Source: Tillus elongatus (Eukaryota > Arthropoda > Insecta > Coleoptera > Cleridae). Taken from it: DNA of 64,000 bases. The stretch spans positions 56,923,009 to 56,987,008 of the forward strand of contig OZ023262.1 of NCBI GenBank assembly GCA_964006375.1. The letters are read 5' to 3'. Position 1 is the stretch's first letter. Each line of letters opens with the position of its first letter. The notes beneath the pieces are model-generated. The model saw only the letters and a list, made by a program, of their open reading frames with translations, was not told the DNA's origin and ran no database searches. The position numbers and the translations under genes were made by a program. Positions 49,179 to 63,931 of this stretch are shown here, in pieces.

Positions 49179-49780
49179 TCAAGTTATGACGTAATAATTT
49201 GTTTTTAGTGAATCTTCCTATAAAATATCACTAATGAGAAGATCCCATCTTTTGAATGTTCAAAGCATTTCTTAAAATTAGCGCAAAATAGGACCGATTG
49301 TGATCAAATGTTCCGAGTACCTTACTTTTGAAAGTGGCTTAAAAAGTGCGTTAGCCAGGAAAATCAGCCCAGGTTTTGCCGGAAAATTTAGTGTTTTCTT
49401 TCGAAAAAAATATCTCCGGAAATAACAAAGTAAGGGCAGCCAAGTTTGGTAGTCTGGTTTCTGTTATAAAGAGTATCCTATGCACCAAAATTCAGGTCTC
49501 TAAGTTAGAAAACAAAAAGTTATAGGTAAGTCTCTGATTAAAAAATGTTAAAACGTCCAAATTGATAATTATGGCAGGCGTACCAATGTGAGTGAAAAAT
49601 AAGACACGAAATAACTAACAAGCTCCTAGAACTGTGTCTAAGTCGTGATTTTCCTTCATTTCGTTAAAATATCAGCAAAAAATTTATTGGAAATAAAAAT
49701 TGTTTTGTATAAATAGTAAAGACGTTAGAAAATTAACATACTAGCGTATATACCTGCTAGTACATACATCTGTCATGTCG
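49179..49780. repeat. fragment of composite repeat (hairpin, partial block B)
   Basis: A hairpin remnant TTAGTGAATC / GATATCACTAA-like sequence lies at about 49206-49235. A partial block A follows, then GACCGATTGTGATCAAA, GCGTTAGCCAGG and AATATCTCCGGAAATAAC. No gene. Confidence 0.6.
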
Positions 49781-49940
49781 ACGGTGGTCGAGTGGCCTAA
49801 GTGGTCTGCATCAGATAATCGAGTCCTATAATAAGACGAGTTCTAATCCTAGTTAGTGACGTTTATCTGTCACCTCGCAACAAATATGAGTTGTTACGTT
49901 CACTGTGCCTCCTGTATCTGACAGAATACAGTTTTTACAA
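49781..49940 (+). mobile_element. tRNA-derived SINE
   Basis: The head has a box A-like sequence TGGTCGAGTGGCCTAAGTGG at about 49785-49804 and a box B-like GAGTTCTAATCC at 49838-49849, placed as in a tRNA. A non-tRNA body (CCTCCTGTATCTGACAGAAT) follows. It does not fold into a clean tRNA, and its tail and target duplication are not obvious. Either SINE or degraded tRNA-derived sequence. Confidence 0.55.
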
Positions 49941-50846
<906 letters not shown>

Positions 50847-50930
50847 GCAGAACGCAAAAATATTATCATTTGTACCCATGGCCTGGAAAGTAGTAACGTA
50901 AGGTAGGATTTTCCATAAAAAACAAAAAAA

Positions 50931-51395
50931 CTCGGGACGCAGCAAGTGCGTTATGGTAGTGAAATTTTATTAATTGCTTAAAATTTAAATAACTCAAATT
51001 TCTATAAACTTAAAGAGTTTAATTTTAATTTGTAGTAAGGTCTTTCCTAAGGGAAGATATCCACAAAAATTCATTAAAATAACTGTAATTTTCGAAGAAA
51101 AAAATTTTTTTCGAAAGAAATTTTAAAATTTGAATAACTCAATTTTCTCTAAACTTAGAAAGTTGAATTTTGGTACGTAGTAAAATCTCTCCTGAGGCAA
51201 TATATAGTAAATTTAATTAAAACAGCTTTGTTATTCTCGGAGAAACAATTTTTTTTTCGAAAGAAAACTCAAAATTTTCCCGGAAAACCCTGTCCGATTT
51301 TTTTGGCTAACGAACTCATCCAAGCCATTAATAAAAGAAAGGCACTTGCCAAGTTGCATCGAAATCGGTTAATTATTTTTTAAGTTATCAGACGG

Positions 51396-51484
<89 letters not shown>

Positions 51485-51631
51485 CATTGACATATAAACA
51501 TATAAAAATTAAAACTGACCCCGGATATGGGTTCTAGGGGTCCTAGTTCGCACTCATTTGAAAGAATTTTTGCAAAGTCTCACCATCGATACCTCTCTAT
51601 TAGTGTATTTTTAATAAAAATTCACTAAAAA
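50931..51631. mobile_element. short complete copy of composite repeat, reversed
   Basis: Starts CTCGGGACGCAGCAAGTGCG and passes an internal direct repeat (two copies of AATAACTCAAATTTCT / AATAACTCAATTTTCT with their context). Reversed block B, (TA)n and block A follow. It ends with the hairpin TTAGTGTATTTTT / AAAAATTCACTAA. At about 700 bp it is the most compact copy with both ends. Confidence 0.75.
51404..51478. repeat. (TA)n microsatellite
   Basis: 75 bp, preceded by TACATACA and followed by CATATACATTGACATATAAA. Confidence 0.94.
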
Positions 51632-51683
51632 TTGGAGAAAATAGGTTTGAAATAAAAAAATAACTTTTTTAGTTATCGTGCGG

Positions 51684-51777
<94 letters not shown>

Positions 51778-51890
51778 TGAAACTAACCCCAGATATCGGT
51801 TCTAGTTCGCACTCATTTGCAAAAATGTTTGCAAAGTCTCACCATCGATACCTCTCTATTAGTGTATTTAAAAAAATAAAAATTCACTAA
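51632..51890. repeat. tandem partial unit: block B end, (TA)n, block A, hairpin
   Basis: Directly follows the hairpin end of the previous copy and repeats only its terminal part (TTTAGTTATCGTGCGGATAC, TA tract, GAAACTAACCCCAGATATCG, hairpin ending TTCACTAAT). It is an end-to-end tandem of element ends. Confidence 0.7.
51688..51774. repeat. (TA)n microsatellite
   Basis: 87 bp within the tandem partial unit. Confidence 0.94.
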
Positions 51891-52919
51891 TAAAACAAAC
51901 CAAACAGTATATCCCTCGTGCTTTAAGTAACCTTATTATGAGATACACCATTTTAACGTTTTAAATAAAGTGGTTGAAGTATTTTACATAATATGTTGAT
52001 AATTAATTAATTTATAGAATATAACATGATCATTTTCAAACACTCTCCCAGTATACAACACAGTACTACTCCTCAGGCAATAAATTTACTTTTTTCATTC
52101 TGCTTTATCAAAACTACATTTAGTAAATTTTAATTTTACACTACAATAACGACTTGTTAATGCATTCTCCAGAGCACACAGAAGCATAGAAACGAGATAA
52201 GGTTATGAGCCAAATATATAGTAGAAACAATGTGCCATATTTTATCAAAATAACTTATTGTTTGAAAATGTACAAAAATTTTCCGACAATATACCTGACA
52301 ATATACTTTAAACGCTGATTTTCTAACCAACAAATCTTAGGTTAATAGCAAATTGAGTTATTGAAATTTGAAGCATTTAATTAAAATTTGCTACCAAAAC
52401 GCACTTACTGCGTCTTGATTTTTTTTTCTTACAAATATATTTCGATAAAAAATGCAATAAAATAAGCCGGTTCGAAAAAAAATTGTAGGGATCACCAACA
52501 ATCGACTTATGGGCCAGCCGGTGATTGTCAAAATAATTTTATAAGATGCAGCTCAAGACACCCTATAATTAACTTATACCATTTTTTCTCGTCTCTTGTA
52601 TAATAATAATTATATTCAGCTTTACCGTAGGAACGCGTCACCCTGTATAATATCAGCCGTTTTGTAAAACTTCGAGCCTTTATATGTCTTGATAAAACAC
52701 AACAAAACATTAATAAGGGAATAATTTGCACTTGTATATAAAAATTTCCCAAATAACACAAATAATTCCTGGACTCAAACAAACAAACATATAAGCAATC
52801 TCATATCATACGGTAAACGTTACAGCGTCTAACAGACCTGTGCAATAATATTATATCTTCCGTTACTAAGGCAACAGCATACTAGATTTCATATAAGCAA
52901 TTGTCAATAAAACCCGGTG
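51891..52919. repeat. unassigned sequence with a reversed composite-repeat fragment
   Basis: 52210-52650 contains the end-segment body (GTAGAAACAATGTGCCATAT, CCAAAACGCACTTACTGCG) and reversed body landmarks (GACTTATGGGCCAGCC, CAAGACACCCTATAATTAAC). 51891-52209 and 52651-52919 show nothing recognisable. Confidence 0.55.
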
Positions 52920-53430
<511 letters not shown>

Positions 53431-54772
53431 TAATAAATAGAATACTCAAAAACGGTGTGATTTTAAATAAGGCTATTTTGTGTTGATATAAAAGCTCACA
53501 AGCCCTATCACCAGTCTTCGGAGTATCTATTATTTATGGAACACCTATAGAATACTGATTAGAGCTTTTCACTTGTTTAGGTCTTAGAGTGCCATTTTAC
53601 GAAACTAAGTATAATGTCCTATCTCAGATTTGATTATGGCAACAATGGCCCAAAATTCAATTTTTTGTGCTGTTTTGTATTCTTTAAAATCGTTACCTTT
53701 GTCACAGCACAACTATGCTGTGCCTTTATTAAACTCCTTTTTTAGCAACTAAAGATAATAAAAAATGTTGGAAGTCCCATAGTTTACCCATAAATATTGC
53801 CAGTGTTGTTGTATATTAAGTGCTAAAAGAAATAAGTGAACATATTACACACCACCACAGAAATTTGTTTTCTTTTTCGGAGTACACAAGTTTTTTAACT
53901 TTAACAATTTGTTTTACAGTTTGCTACCAGCAATTTATGTTAGTGGGCTTCATGGTCATTATCCACACAGCCAAAACAAAGGTTCATTACTTTGCTATGG
54001 GCCGTTAAAAATTCGTCGCTTTTTTATTTTACAAACATATAAACAGTGTTGGATTGCATCATCTACTTTTTGTCCTTTCGTTATGCTCTCATAAAATGTA
54101 CACATTACCTCCAGAAAATTGCTTTCAATTCGGCACAAACTGTTGTATAAGATGTGGATACGAACATTCTGAAACCTGTAACGACAGAACAGTTTGCTTT
54201 TATTATAGGGAGTGACCACAATAAAACTGCATTCTTATGGTCAATTACAATTTTTAATCGCTATGTGCTCTTGTATCAGCGGTCCAGATTAAGCAATTAA
54301 CACTTCAATAAATTGATCACTAATTCTTTATTGGAAGATTATCACTCGGAGGATTGTCGATGGGGAAAAATACTACATATTTTAGCTACAAGTGAGTTTT
54401 AACGTTATCCTACGTTAATAACATAATAAAAAAATCTGGACGCAGCAGGTTCGTTATGTTAAGGAAATTTGATTTAAATCTTTCAAACTAAATACAGATC
54501 TAGAGATTATTGTCAAGCCAGATGAGTCGTCTTTACATCTTTATAAAGCCTTTATAATGCTTTTATATGGGCAACATGTATACGAATATTCATTCAACGA
54601 ACTTCATTATTTTCATGGATAAAATTTATTTAACTGGATTTCTTGTGGTTTGAGATATTTCATACTTTGTTGTTGCAGCTACTTAGTGAAAGCGCTGCTA
54701 ATAAATACAGATCTGGTGACTATCGTAAAGTCACAGAAAGAGTATCTGGTATTCCAAGAAGAAACAAACAAG
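53431..54772. other. no gene; scattered repeat remnants
   Basis: One palindrome-end remnant (TCTGGACGCAGCAGGTTCG) at about 54434. 53820-54219 has short open stretches on both strands without coding character. Confidence 0.45.
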
Positions 54773-55531
54773 TAGTGATGGGTCGTTATTTAACTGTCAG
54801 CTATTTTTAAACGGTTACCGAGCCGTAACGGTAACCACCAGTTATGGATTTATAAAAATAACAGCTTAAAAAGTAACGCTTTTTACACTAAACTAGAATT
54901 TGGAGTCGTGTCTGTTTCAGTTCTACTGCAACTAGGTTCGATGAATAAACATCGGTTTTCATCGCAACCGTTATTTAACCATTTAACGGGATGAATAGCC
55001 TTGAGATTGGGAATGCTAAATATGTATGGTTATACAGTATAGAGCGGACTCTACTTCATAACATTATTATTTATACTAGTGTGCTCGCTCTCGCTCACAG
55101 CTTTAGGGACGTACGATCTTCGGTACAATAAAATGGTTTAATTTTAATTTTAACTTTAACCGGTTGTTGATGGGGATACGGCATACGGACACTACTACAC
55201 AGAGTTATTCTGTTAAACTGAGAAGCTGTTATTTTTGAAACAGTTGAGTTTCCCACTAGTATGTAAAGCCAAATATTTAATAATAAAAAATGTTGGGTGA
55301 AAAGATGAATTTCTGTAAAAACGTGTTATTATACTTTCACTATAGACAACGCAAAATAGGGTTATTTCACGTGAAATTAAAGTACTCATTTATTTAAATT
55401 TATATACATTACCTAAGAAAACAGTTAACACGGCATTTTAGTTTGTCTGATAATAGTTATCAAATTGATAAAAAAATATAATGATACAACATTTTTTAAT
55501 ATCTATATACATTTAAATATAAAAAATTAAA

Positions 55532-55603
<72 letters not shown>

Positions 55604-56491
55604 GATTCTTTGGAGAAAAATAAGGGGTGTCTTTTTATTAAGTTTTTCTTGAAACCCCTTCTCCTCCAAGTTACAGCCCTTTGAAATTTTTGAAACTAAT
55701 TATAAAACAACGAATATTAAAATAAGTAAATAACCAATTAATACCATATATCTTCCAATTTTTTTAAAACTCAAACTCAAACTCAATTTTTTATACTGTT
55801 GGGTGTTGTTTGCACAGTTTTTAAAAGTGGACTGATCGACTGATAAAGATGACCAGTGAACCGAAAATGTAACTAGAGATAGAGATCTTTCTAAGAAAGA
55901 ATAAAAGCATAATGTAATAACAAACCATATGTACAGAATAAAGGCAAATTTCTTTACCGAAATTTTATAAGCTAAGTTATGTTATGGAGTTCTTAGAATC
56001 ACTCCCTGTGTAGCAATAAAAGTTCTAACGTCTAACGTCCCAAGACGTGATAAATAATGATATTTATTGATTCTTGGTGTGGCATTGACATTTACGTAAA
56101 GACCCCTCATAAAATAAATTTGTTAGAAATGACTAGTTTATAATTCCGAAAACATCTGAGTAAATGCTAATATAAGACTCCTTTCTGATTTCTAAAAGTT
56201 TCATTTCAGAGTGGCAAAAGATTTACGACACGCTTATTGTAATTTCTTAACCCTTTGTTTCCTTTTCATATCGACAAAATTTGAGATTTATACACTACGT
56301 GAAATAACGGGGTAAAACTACAATGCATTTATACTAGTGTGCTCGCTCTCGCTCCCAGCTTTGCGAATGTAGGATACTATCGATCGACTATCCAGTTTGA
56401 AATAACTGAAGCCGTTATTTTCAGCGGTTATTATTAAATAACGTTAACGGCTTCAACTGTTAACAGAAAATAACCGTTTTTCCCATCACTA
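54773..56491. mobile_element. hAT-type nonautonomous transposon, 8-bp target duplication
   Basis: 1719 bp with terminal inverted repeats TAGTGATGGG / CCCATCACTA, flanked by perfect 8-bp direct repeats CAAACAAG at 54765-54772 and 56492-56499. Subterminal regions repeat GTTATTT and AACGGTTA-type motifs on both sides. Two direct copies of TATACTAGTGTGCTCGCTCT lie near 55070 and 56329. A (TA)n tract and a short GGGTGATTCTTTGGAG sequence at 55535-55650 may be a further insertion. No transposase. Confidence 0.92.
55535..55599. repeat. (TA)n microsatellite inside hAT-type element
   Basis: 65 bp of AT repeat ending in TATAGGGTGATTC. No block A or B nearby. Confidence 0.94.
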
Positions 56492-56499
56492 CAAACAAG

Positions 56500-56861
56500 T
56501 TATTTTGTATATTGCCGACAAGATTAAGTTTTCTTGGCGCATAAACGTCAGGAAATACAGAAAACTCGCTTTAGGATTTTTTAAAAGTTTTTCTTCTTAA
56601 AACTTCAAAGCTGCGATTTAAGACCTCAAAATTGTCCATGTTTAAACAAATAATCTGAAACGAATACGAGCTATTAAGAAGAAATTTCGGAAGAAGTATG
56701 TTTTACAAAGCCTTAAGTTTTAGTTTCAACCATCATTGTCCTTCATTTTACTAAAATATTTGCAGAAAATTAATTTCCAATGAGCCCTGACCTCCATAGA
56801 CTGTTACTTTTGAATTTTTAAAAAAGATAGAAGATACAAATGTTGGCACTTATTGAAAAGT
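56500..56861. repeat. fragment of composite repeat body, second subfamily
   Basis: AAGATTAAGTTTTCTTGGCGC and CATCATTGTCCTTCATTTTAC match 38065-38260 and 47965-48200. It was continuous with the sequence left of the hAT-type insertion. Confidence 0.6.
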
Positions 56862-57152
56862 CTGGACGCAGCAAGTGCGTTATGGCAGTGAATTTTCATT
56901 AAAATGTTTTTAATAGCAAATATGTGTGTTTTTTAAGAAAGCAGGCATCAAATTAAGTTACCAGTCTAACCTATATAGTAGAAACAATGTGCCATGTTTC
57001 ATTAAAATAACTTTATTGTTTGAAAATGTACAAAAGTTTCAAGTAAACTTAAAGTGTTCCCGAAAAAATTGGTTTCTTGGTCATTATAGGTTAATAGCAA
57101 ATTGAGCTATTCAAATTTTAAGCTTTTAATAAATATAACGCACCGAATTTAT
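56862..57152 (+). mobile_element. palindrome-ended segment with truncated right end
   Basis: Starts GTCTGGACGCAGCAAGTGCG. The right end is internally deleted (TATAACGCACCGAATTTATT in place of the full end). The body is well preserved (GCAGGCATCAAATTAAGTTA). Confidence 0.72.
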
Positions 57153-58795
<1,643 letters not shown>

Positions 58796-58925
58796 TAGTG
58801 AATTTTCTTAGAAAAAATTCACTAATGAGGAGATCTAGACTTTTGAATTTTGAAAAAATTTCTTCAAATGAGCGCGATCTAGGACCCCTAGAACCCATAT
58901 CCGGGGTCAGTTTCAATTTTTATAT

Positions 58926-59075
<150 letters not shown>

Positions 59076-59084
59076 CACACCGAT

Positions 59085-59510
59085 AACTAAAAAAATAATG
59101 GGCCGATTTTGATAAAATTTGGCATGTACCTTTCTTTTGTAAATGGCTTGGATAAGTTCGTTAGTCAGGAAAATCGGACGAGGTTTTCCGGGAAAATTTT
59201 GAGTTTTCATTCGAAAAAAATTCTTATCTCAAAAAGTAATAAGCCGATATTAATAAAATTTGGCACGTACCTTTCTCTTGCAAATAGCTTTGACAAGTTT
59301 GTTAGTCAGGAAAATCGGACGAGGTTTTCCGTGAAAATTTTGAGTTTTCATTCGAAAAAATTTATTATCTCAATGAATAATAGGCAGATTATGATAAAAT
59401 TTTCCATGTACCTTCCTTTTGTAAATGACTTTGACAAGTTCGTTAATCAAAAAAATCGGACGAGGTTTTCCGGGAAAATTTTGAGTTTTCATTGGAAAAA
59501 AAATTTTATC
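59085..59510. repeat. three tandem 141-bp units of block B
   Basis: ATAAAATTTGGCATGTACC at 59112, ATAAAATTTGGCACGTACC at 59253 and ATAAAATTTTCCATGTACC at 59394 are 141 bp apart. Each is followed by GACAAGTT or GATAAGTT, GTTAGTCAGGAAAATCGGAC (third copy GTTAATCAAAAAAATCGGAC) and CGAGGTTTTCCG. The resulting 147-codon ORF reflects the period being 47 codons and is not taken as a gene. Confidence 0.9.
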
Positions 59511-59828
59511 TTAAAAAATAAAAAATCTATGATAACCAAATTTGGTAGGTAGGTTTACTATATAAAAAGTAAACTATACACCAAAATTTAGATTTCTATG
59601 TTACAAGAAAAAAAAGTTATAATAAAATATTTTGTGCCAGATCATTTCTATGAAAATTCACTACCATAACGCACTTGCTGCGTCCAGGCTTTTATTATAT
59701 ATTGTGTAAAGTGATTGATAAATAAATGTATTATTAGTATTATTATTATTATATAAACTGCATGACAAAAAATTTCAGTTTGTTTGCCCAAAAAGTCATT
59801 ATAGTAACATGCATTTAAGCTTACTCAC

Positions 59829-59958
59829 CTTCGTGCCATACTACCTCTTGTTCTGCGATGATGGTTTCGTCGTCTGACCATAAAATCTCCTCCGTCGATG
59901 CTGCAATGCTCTCACATTCCATGAAAGAATCGAAATCCATGCTGTCGCGGTGAGCCAT
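59829..59958 (-). CDS. probable host-gene coding exon (first coding exon)
   Basis: Minus strand: the ATG at 59958 opens a 43-codon frame (MAHRDSMDFDSFMECESIAA, then STEEILWSDDETIIAEQ and EVVWHE) plus one base. It stops at the excellent splice donor GAAG|GTGAGTAAG (exon ends at 59829). Upstream, TTATAATTCCAG|ATATTAG near 59979 resembles a splice acceptor, so the exon may be 59829-59978 with a short 5' untranslated part. GC content and codon texture stand out from the AT-rich repeats on either side. The peptide is acidic and Ser-rich with no family I recognise. Other exons are not visible in the window. It could also belong to a spliced transposon gene. Function unknown. Confidence 0.5.
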
Positions 59959-59978
59959 CTTTTAGTTGCTAATATCTG

Positions 59979-60179
59979 GAATTATAATGAAAAATTTAAT
60001 ATATAAGCTTACTGCATAAAAAGATATATTTCATCATAAAATACAGGATCTTATAGGAACAATGGGCTATCTTATAGCTGTATATGAACTGGTGACAAAA
60101 ATTGCGCGAAAAAAGCCTTAGAAAAATGTTTTTTCCTAATGAGCTACATATAGTTGAGTTTGATGTTTTATTTTCTTTT
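59979..60179. other. unassigned sequence upstream of the candidate exon
   Basis: If the exon at 59829-59958 is real, this is its upstream intron or promoter on the minus strand. No motif supports either. Confidence 0.35.
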
Positions 60180-61015
<836 letters not shown>

Positions 61016-61860
61016 TGAATTTGCAGTTTAGCTCCCAAACACTGTTCAAAAAACTGTTTTCAGAAACCTGCCTAGACCCCCCCCTGAATGCACAAACCCC
61101 AAGAAAAATTTCTTGTTCACCCCCCCCCCAAGGAAGTTACGAGACCAGGAGTGAATAGGGGTGCTGGGCGCGATAGGTAGTAAAAAGGAAATATGAGCAG
61201 AAAATGCGACTAAAACGGGTTTGAAAGTTGTCTTTTTCACATCTTGAAGCCATATCCCCCTTAAACCCTGCCTACCCCGCACAGCACCCCTATTCCCCCA
61301 GGTGCCGTAGCTTGGCGGGTATGAACAGGAAATTTTTCTTGTGGTTTATGCAACGAGGGTGGTTTTATGCACGCGAGGGGGGAAGGAAAATCCCCACGAC
61401 GAAGCAGCCACCCCCAACCCTACCGCAAGTAAAAGCGGGTCGGGGGGGGGGGGCGATGTCCTGCTTCGTCGTAGGCATTTTCCTTCCCCCTCGTGTGCAT
61501 ACAACCACCCTCGTTGCATAAACCACAAGAAAAACTTCTTGTTCATACCCCCCCCCAAGGAACTTACGACATAAACTACAAGAAAAACTTGGTGTTCATA
61601 CCCCCCCCCCAAGAAAGTTACGTGACCTGTGGGCGAATAAAGGTGCTGTGCGTGGTAGGCGGGGTTTAATGGGGATATGGCTTCCTTTTTTTACCTATTC
61701 CGCCCAGCACCCCTCTTAACTCCCAGTCGCGTAACTTCCTTGGTTTGGGGGGAGGGGGGAGTGGTGTTGGTGATGCTAAACAAGAATATTTTTTGTGGTT
61801 TGTACATCCAGGTGGGGTCCTAGTTTTATTTCTAAAAAATTTTTTTGAAAAGCGTTCGTG
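61016..61860. repeat. GC-rich repeat with homopolymer C/G runs and inverted copies
   Basis: Contains CAGCACCCCTATTC and its complement several times (61150, 61285, 61705), runs of 9-11 C or G (61121, 61442, 61550, 61601), and the large hairpin at 61320-61547. Related to the TCCTGGTCCCGTAACTTTC blocks at about 14840 and 20515. No gene; the open frames here are by-products of GC content and repetition. Confidence 0.75.
61320..61547. repeat. long hairpin, about 88-bp arms
   Basis: The left arm 61320-61407 (TATGAACAGGAAATTTTTCT ... GACGAAGCAG) pairs with the right arm 61461-61547 (CTGCTTCGTC ... CTTCTTGTTCATA) with few mismatches. The 53-bp spacer includes an 11-12 G run. Confidence 0.88.
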
Positions 61861-61879
61861 GGCTAATCTGCAAATTTAC

Positions 61880-62312
61880 CGAATTTTCATTAAATCCTTC
61901 AAATTTCAATAACTCAATTTGATATTAACGTAAGCTTTGTTGGTTATGAAACCAACATTTAAGTTTATTTTCGGAAAATTTTTGTATATTTTCAAACCAT
62001 AAGTAATTTTGATAAAATATAGTACATTGTTTCTACCACATAAGCTATACCGGTAATCAGATTGATGCCTGCTCGCATTTGCTATTAAAAACATTTGTAT
62101 GGAAATTCACTTCCATAACACATTTGCTGCATTGAGACTTGTGAAAAATGCTTATATATTTTCAAACACTAAATTTATTTCGATGAAATATGGTAAATTG
62201 TTTCTACTATATAGGCAACCAAGTTTGATACATGCTTTCATCAAAGACATTTGCTATTAAAAATATTTTAATGAAAATTCGCTACCATAACGCACTTGCT
62301 GCGTCCAAAGAT
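61880..62312. repeat. two partial end-segments in tandem
   Basis: 61888-62138 and 62140-62312 both carry the end-segment body (TTTTCAAAC, ACATTGTTTCTAC, GCTATTAAAAA). They end in ACTTCCATAACACATTTGC and CTACCATAACGCACTTGC respectively. The second ends CTGCGTCC followed by an A- then T-rich run. Confidence 0.68.
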
Positions 62313-62563
62313 TTTTTATTATTATAATAAAACACTCATCGTACCTATCAGGCTTAGATTATAAAAATTCTCCTTTATGGAGGCGAGGATAGCAATATGA
62401 TTAATGTTTTATAATTACAGATAGAAGCCCCCGCTCAAATATTGCTGAAGATTGTCTTCATGGTCGAAATCTGTTTAAGCCTAAACCTAAGGGAGATCTC
62501 TCTTAGGGGAGTAGGAAGATTAAGGCCCCGTAATCGAGCTACAACAACCACTAATCTTGAAAG

Positions 62564-62566
<3 letters not shown>
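62313..62566. other. no recognised feature
   Basis: Somewhat GC-richer near 62480-62560, without an open frame or landmark I can name. Confidence 0.45.

Positions 62567-62646
<80 letters not shown>
62567..62646. repeat. (TA)n microsatellite
   Basis: 80 bp of TA repeat; the right flank GTTGGTTGGCCGGGATAATC is a diverged block B-like sequence. Confidence 0.94.
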
Positions 62647-62648
<2 letters not shown>

Positions 62649-62834
62649 TTGATGAAGTTGGTTGGCCGGGATAATCTGACCAGTTTTTTCGGGAACATTT
62701 GAAGTTTATTTTCGGAAAATTATTGTACTTTTTAATGAAATATGGTACCTTGTTTTTGTGTGGGTACGTGTGTGTAATAAATTAGCTTCGAATATTTAAT
62801 TCATTGGACACAAAATATGCAGAGAATTTGCAGA

Positions 62835-62838
<4 letters not shown>

Positions 62839-62896
<58 letters not shown>
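62839..62896. repeat. (TA)n microsatellite
   Basis: 58 bp of AT repeat in unassigned sequence. Confidence 0.93.
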
Positions 62897-62898
<2 letters not shown>

Positions 62899-63067
62899 CT
62901 ACATTGTTCTAACAAACGATTCTCATTCAAAAAATTTATTTAATTGTGGCATGGATATCAAGACTTACAACACTAAAGAGGATTAGAGCAAAAATCGTTT
63001 TCATACATTGTTTCCACTATCTAGGTTATACTGGTATCCAAATTTAATGCCTGCTTTCATTAAAAAA

Positions 63068-63378
63068 GTCTGGACGCAGTAAGTGCGTTATGACAGTGAA
63101 TTTTCATTAAAATGTTTTAAATAGCAAATATGTGTTTTTTAAGAAAGCAGACATCAAATTTGGTTACCAGCATAACATATAATAGAAACAATATACCATA
63201 TTTCATAAAAATAAGTTTACTGTTTGAAAATGTACAAATAATGTTCTAAAAGAACATGTTCCCGAAAAAAACAGTTTCCTGTTCAACGAACCTTATAGGT
63301 TAATACCAAATTGAGCTATTCAAATTTGAGGCATTCAATAAAAATTCGTTACCATAACGCACTTGCTGAGTCCCGAAT
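63068..63378 (+). mobile_element. palindrome-ended (MITE-like) segment, about 311 bp
   Basis: From TCTGGACGCAGTAAGTGCGT to CATAACGCACTTGCTGAGTC and CCGAA. Both ends are present, and the body (GCAGACATCAAATTTGGTTA, CCTTATAGGTTAATACC) is well preserved. Confidence 0.76.
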
Positions 63379-63589
63379 TTATTTTCTTACAAACATGCAT
63401 CATAATTTCGTTATCGAAATTCCATACATTTAAGGTCAGCTCAGAACTGGTACTGACCGGGGGAATCCGTCTGCCAAATGAAGCCAAATTGTTGTTTAAT
63501 CCATTTCAACTAAACTGATTTTTCTGGATAGCGAACTTGTTCAAGCCACTTGCAAAAGGAAGGTACGTACCAAATTTGATCAAAAATTG

Positions 63590-63834
63590 AAACTGACCCC
63601 GGATATGTGTTCTCGGGGGCCTAATTAGTGCTAATTTGAAGGAATTTTTTCAAAATTCAAAAGTCGGGATCTCCTCATTAGTGATTTTTTTTTTAATGGA
63701 AAATGCACTATAAAAGACATATTAGTGAATTTTCTTTTAAAAAAAATCACTAATGAGGAGATCCCGACTTTTTTCAATTTTAAAAAAATTTCTTCAAATG
63801 ACCGCTAATTCGGGGTCAGTTTCGATTTTTATAT

Positions 63835-63835
<1 letters not shown>
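63590..63835. repeat. two block A copies joined hairpin end to hairpin end
   Basis: Reversed block A (GAAACTGACCCCGGATATG ... CGGGATCTCCTCA and hairpin) ends at about 63710. After a few bases (AAAGACATA) a forward hairpin and block A start at 63721 and run into the TA tract. The arms are reverse complements of each other. Confidence 0.8.

Positions 63836-63838
<3 letters not shown>

Positions 63839-63929
<91 letters not shown>
63839..63929. repeat. (TA)n microsatellite
   Basis: 91 bp in the standard position between block A and block B. Confidence 0.95.

Positions 63930-63931
<2 letters not shown>

Noticed and set aside
59109..59552. 147-codon ORF as a repeat protein
   Set aside because: It is the translation of three tandem 141-bp block B units; other copies of the block are not open.
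61046..61612. Several overlapping ORFs (77-97 codons) in the GC-rich region
   Set aside because: They arise from GC-rich inverted repeats and contain Pro/Gly runs from homopolymers; both strands are equally open.
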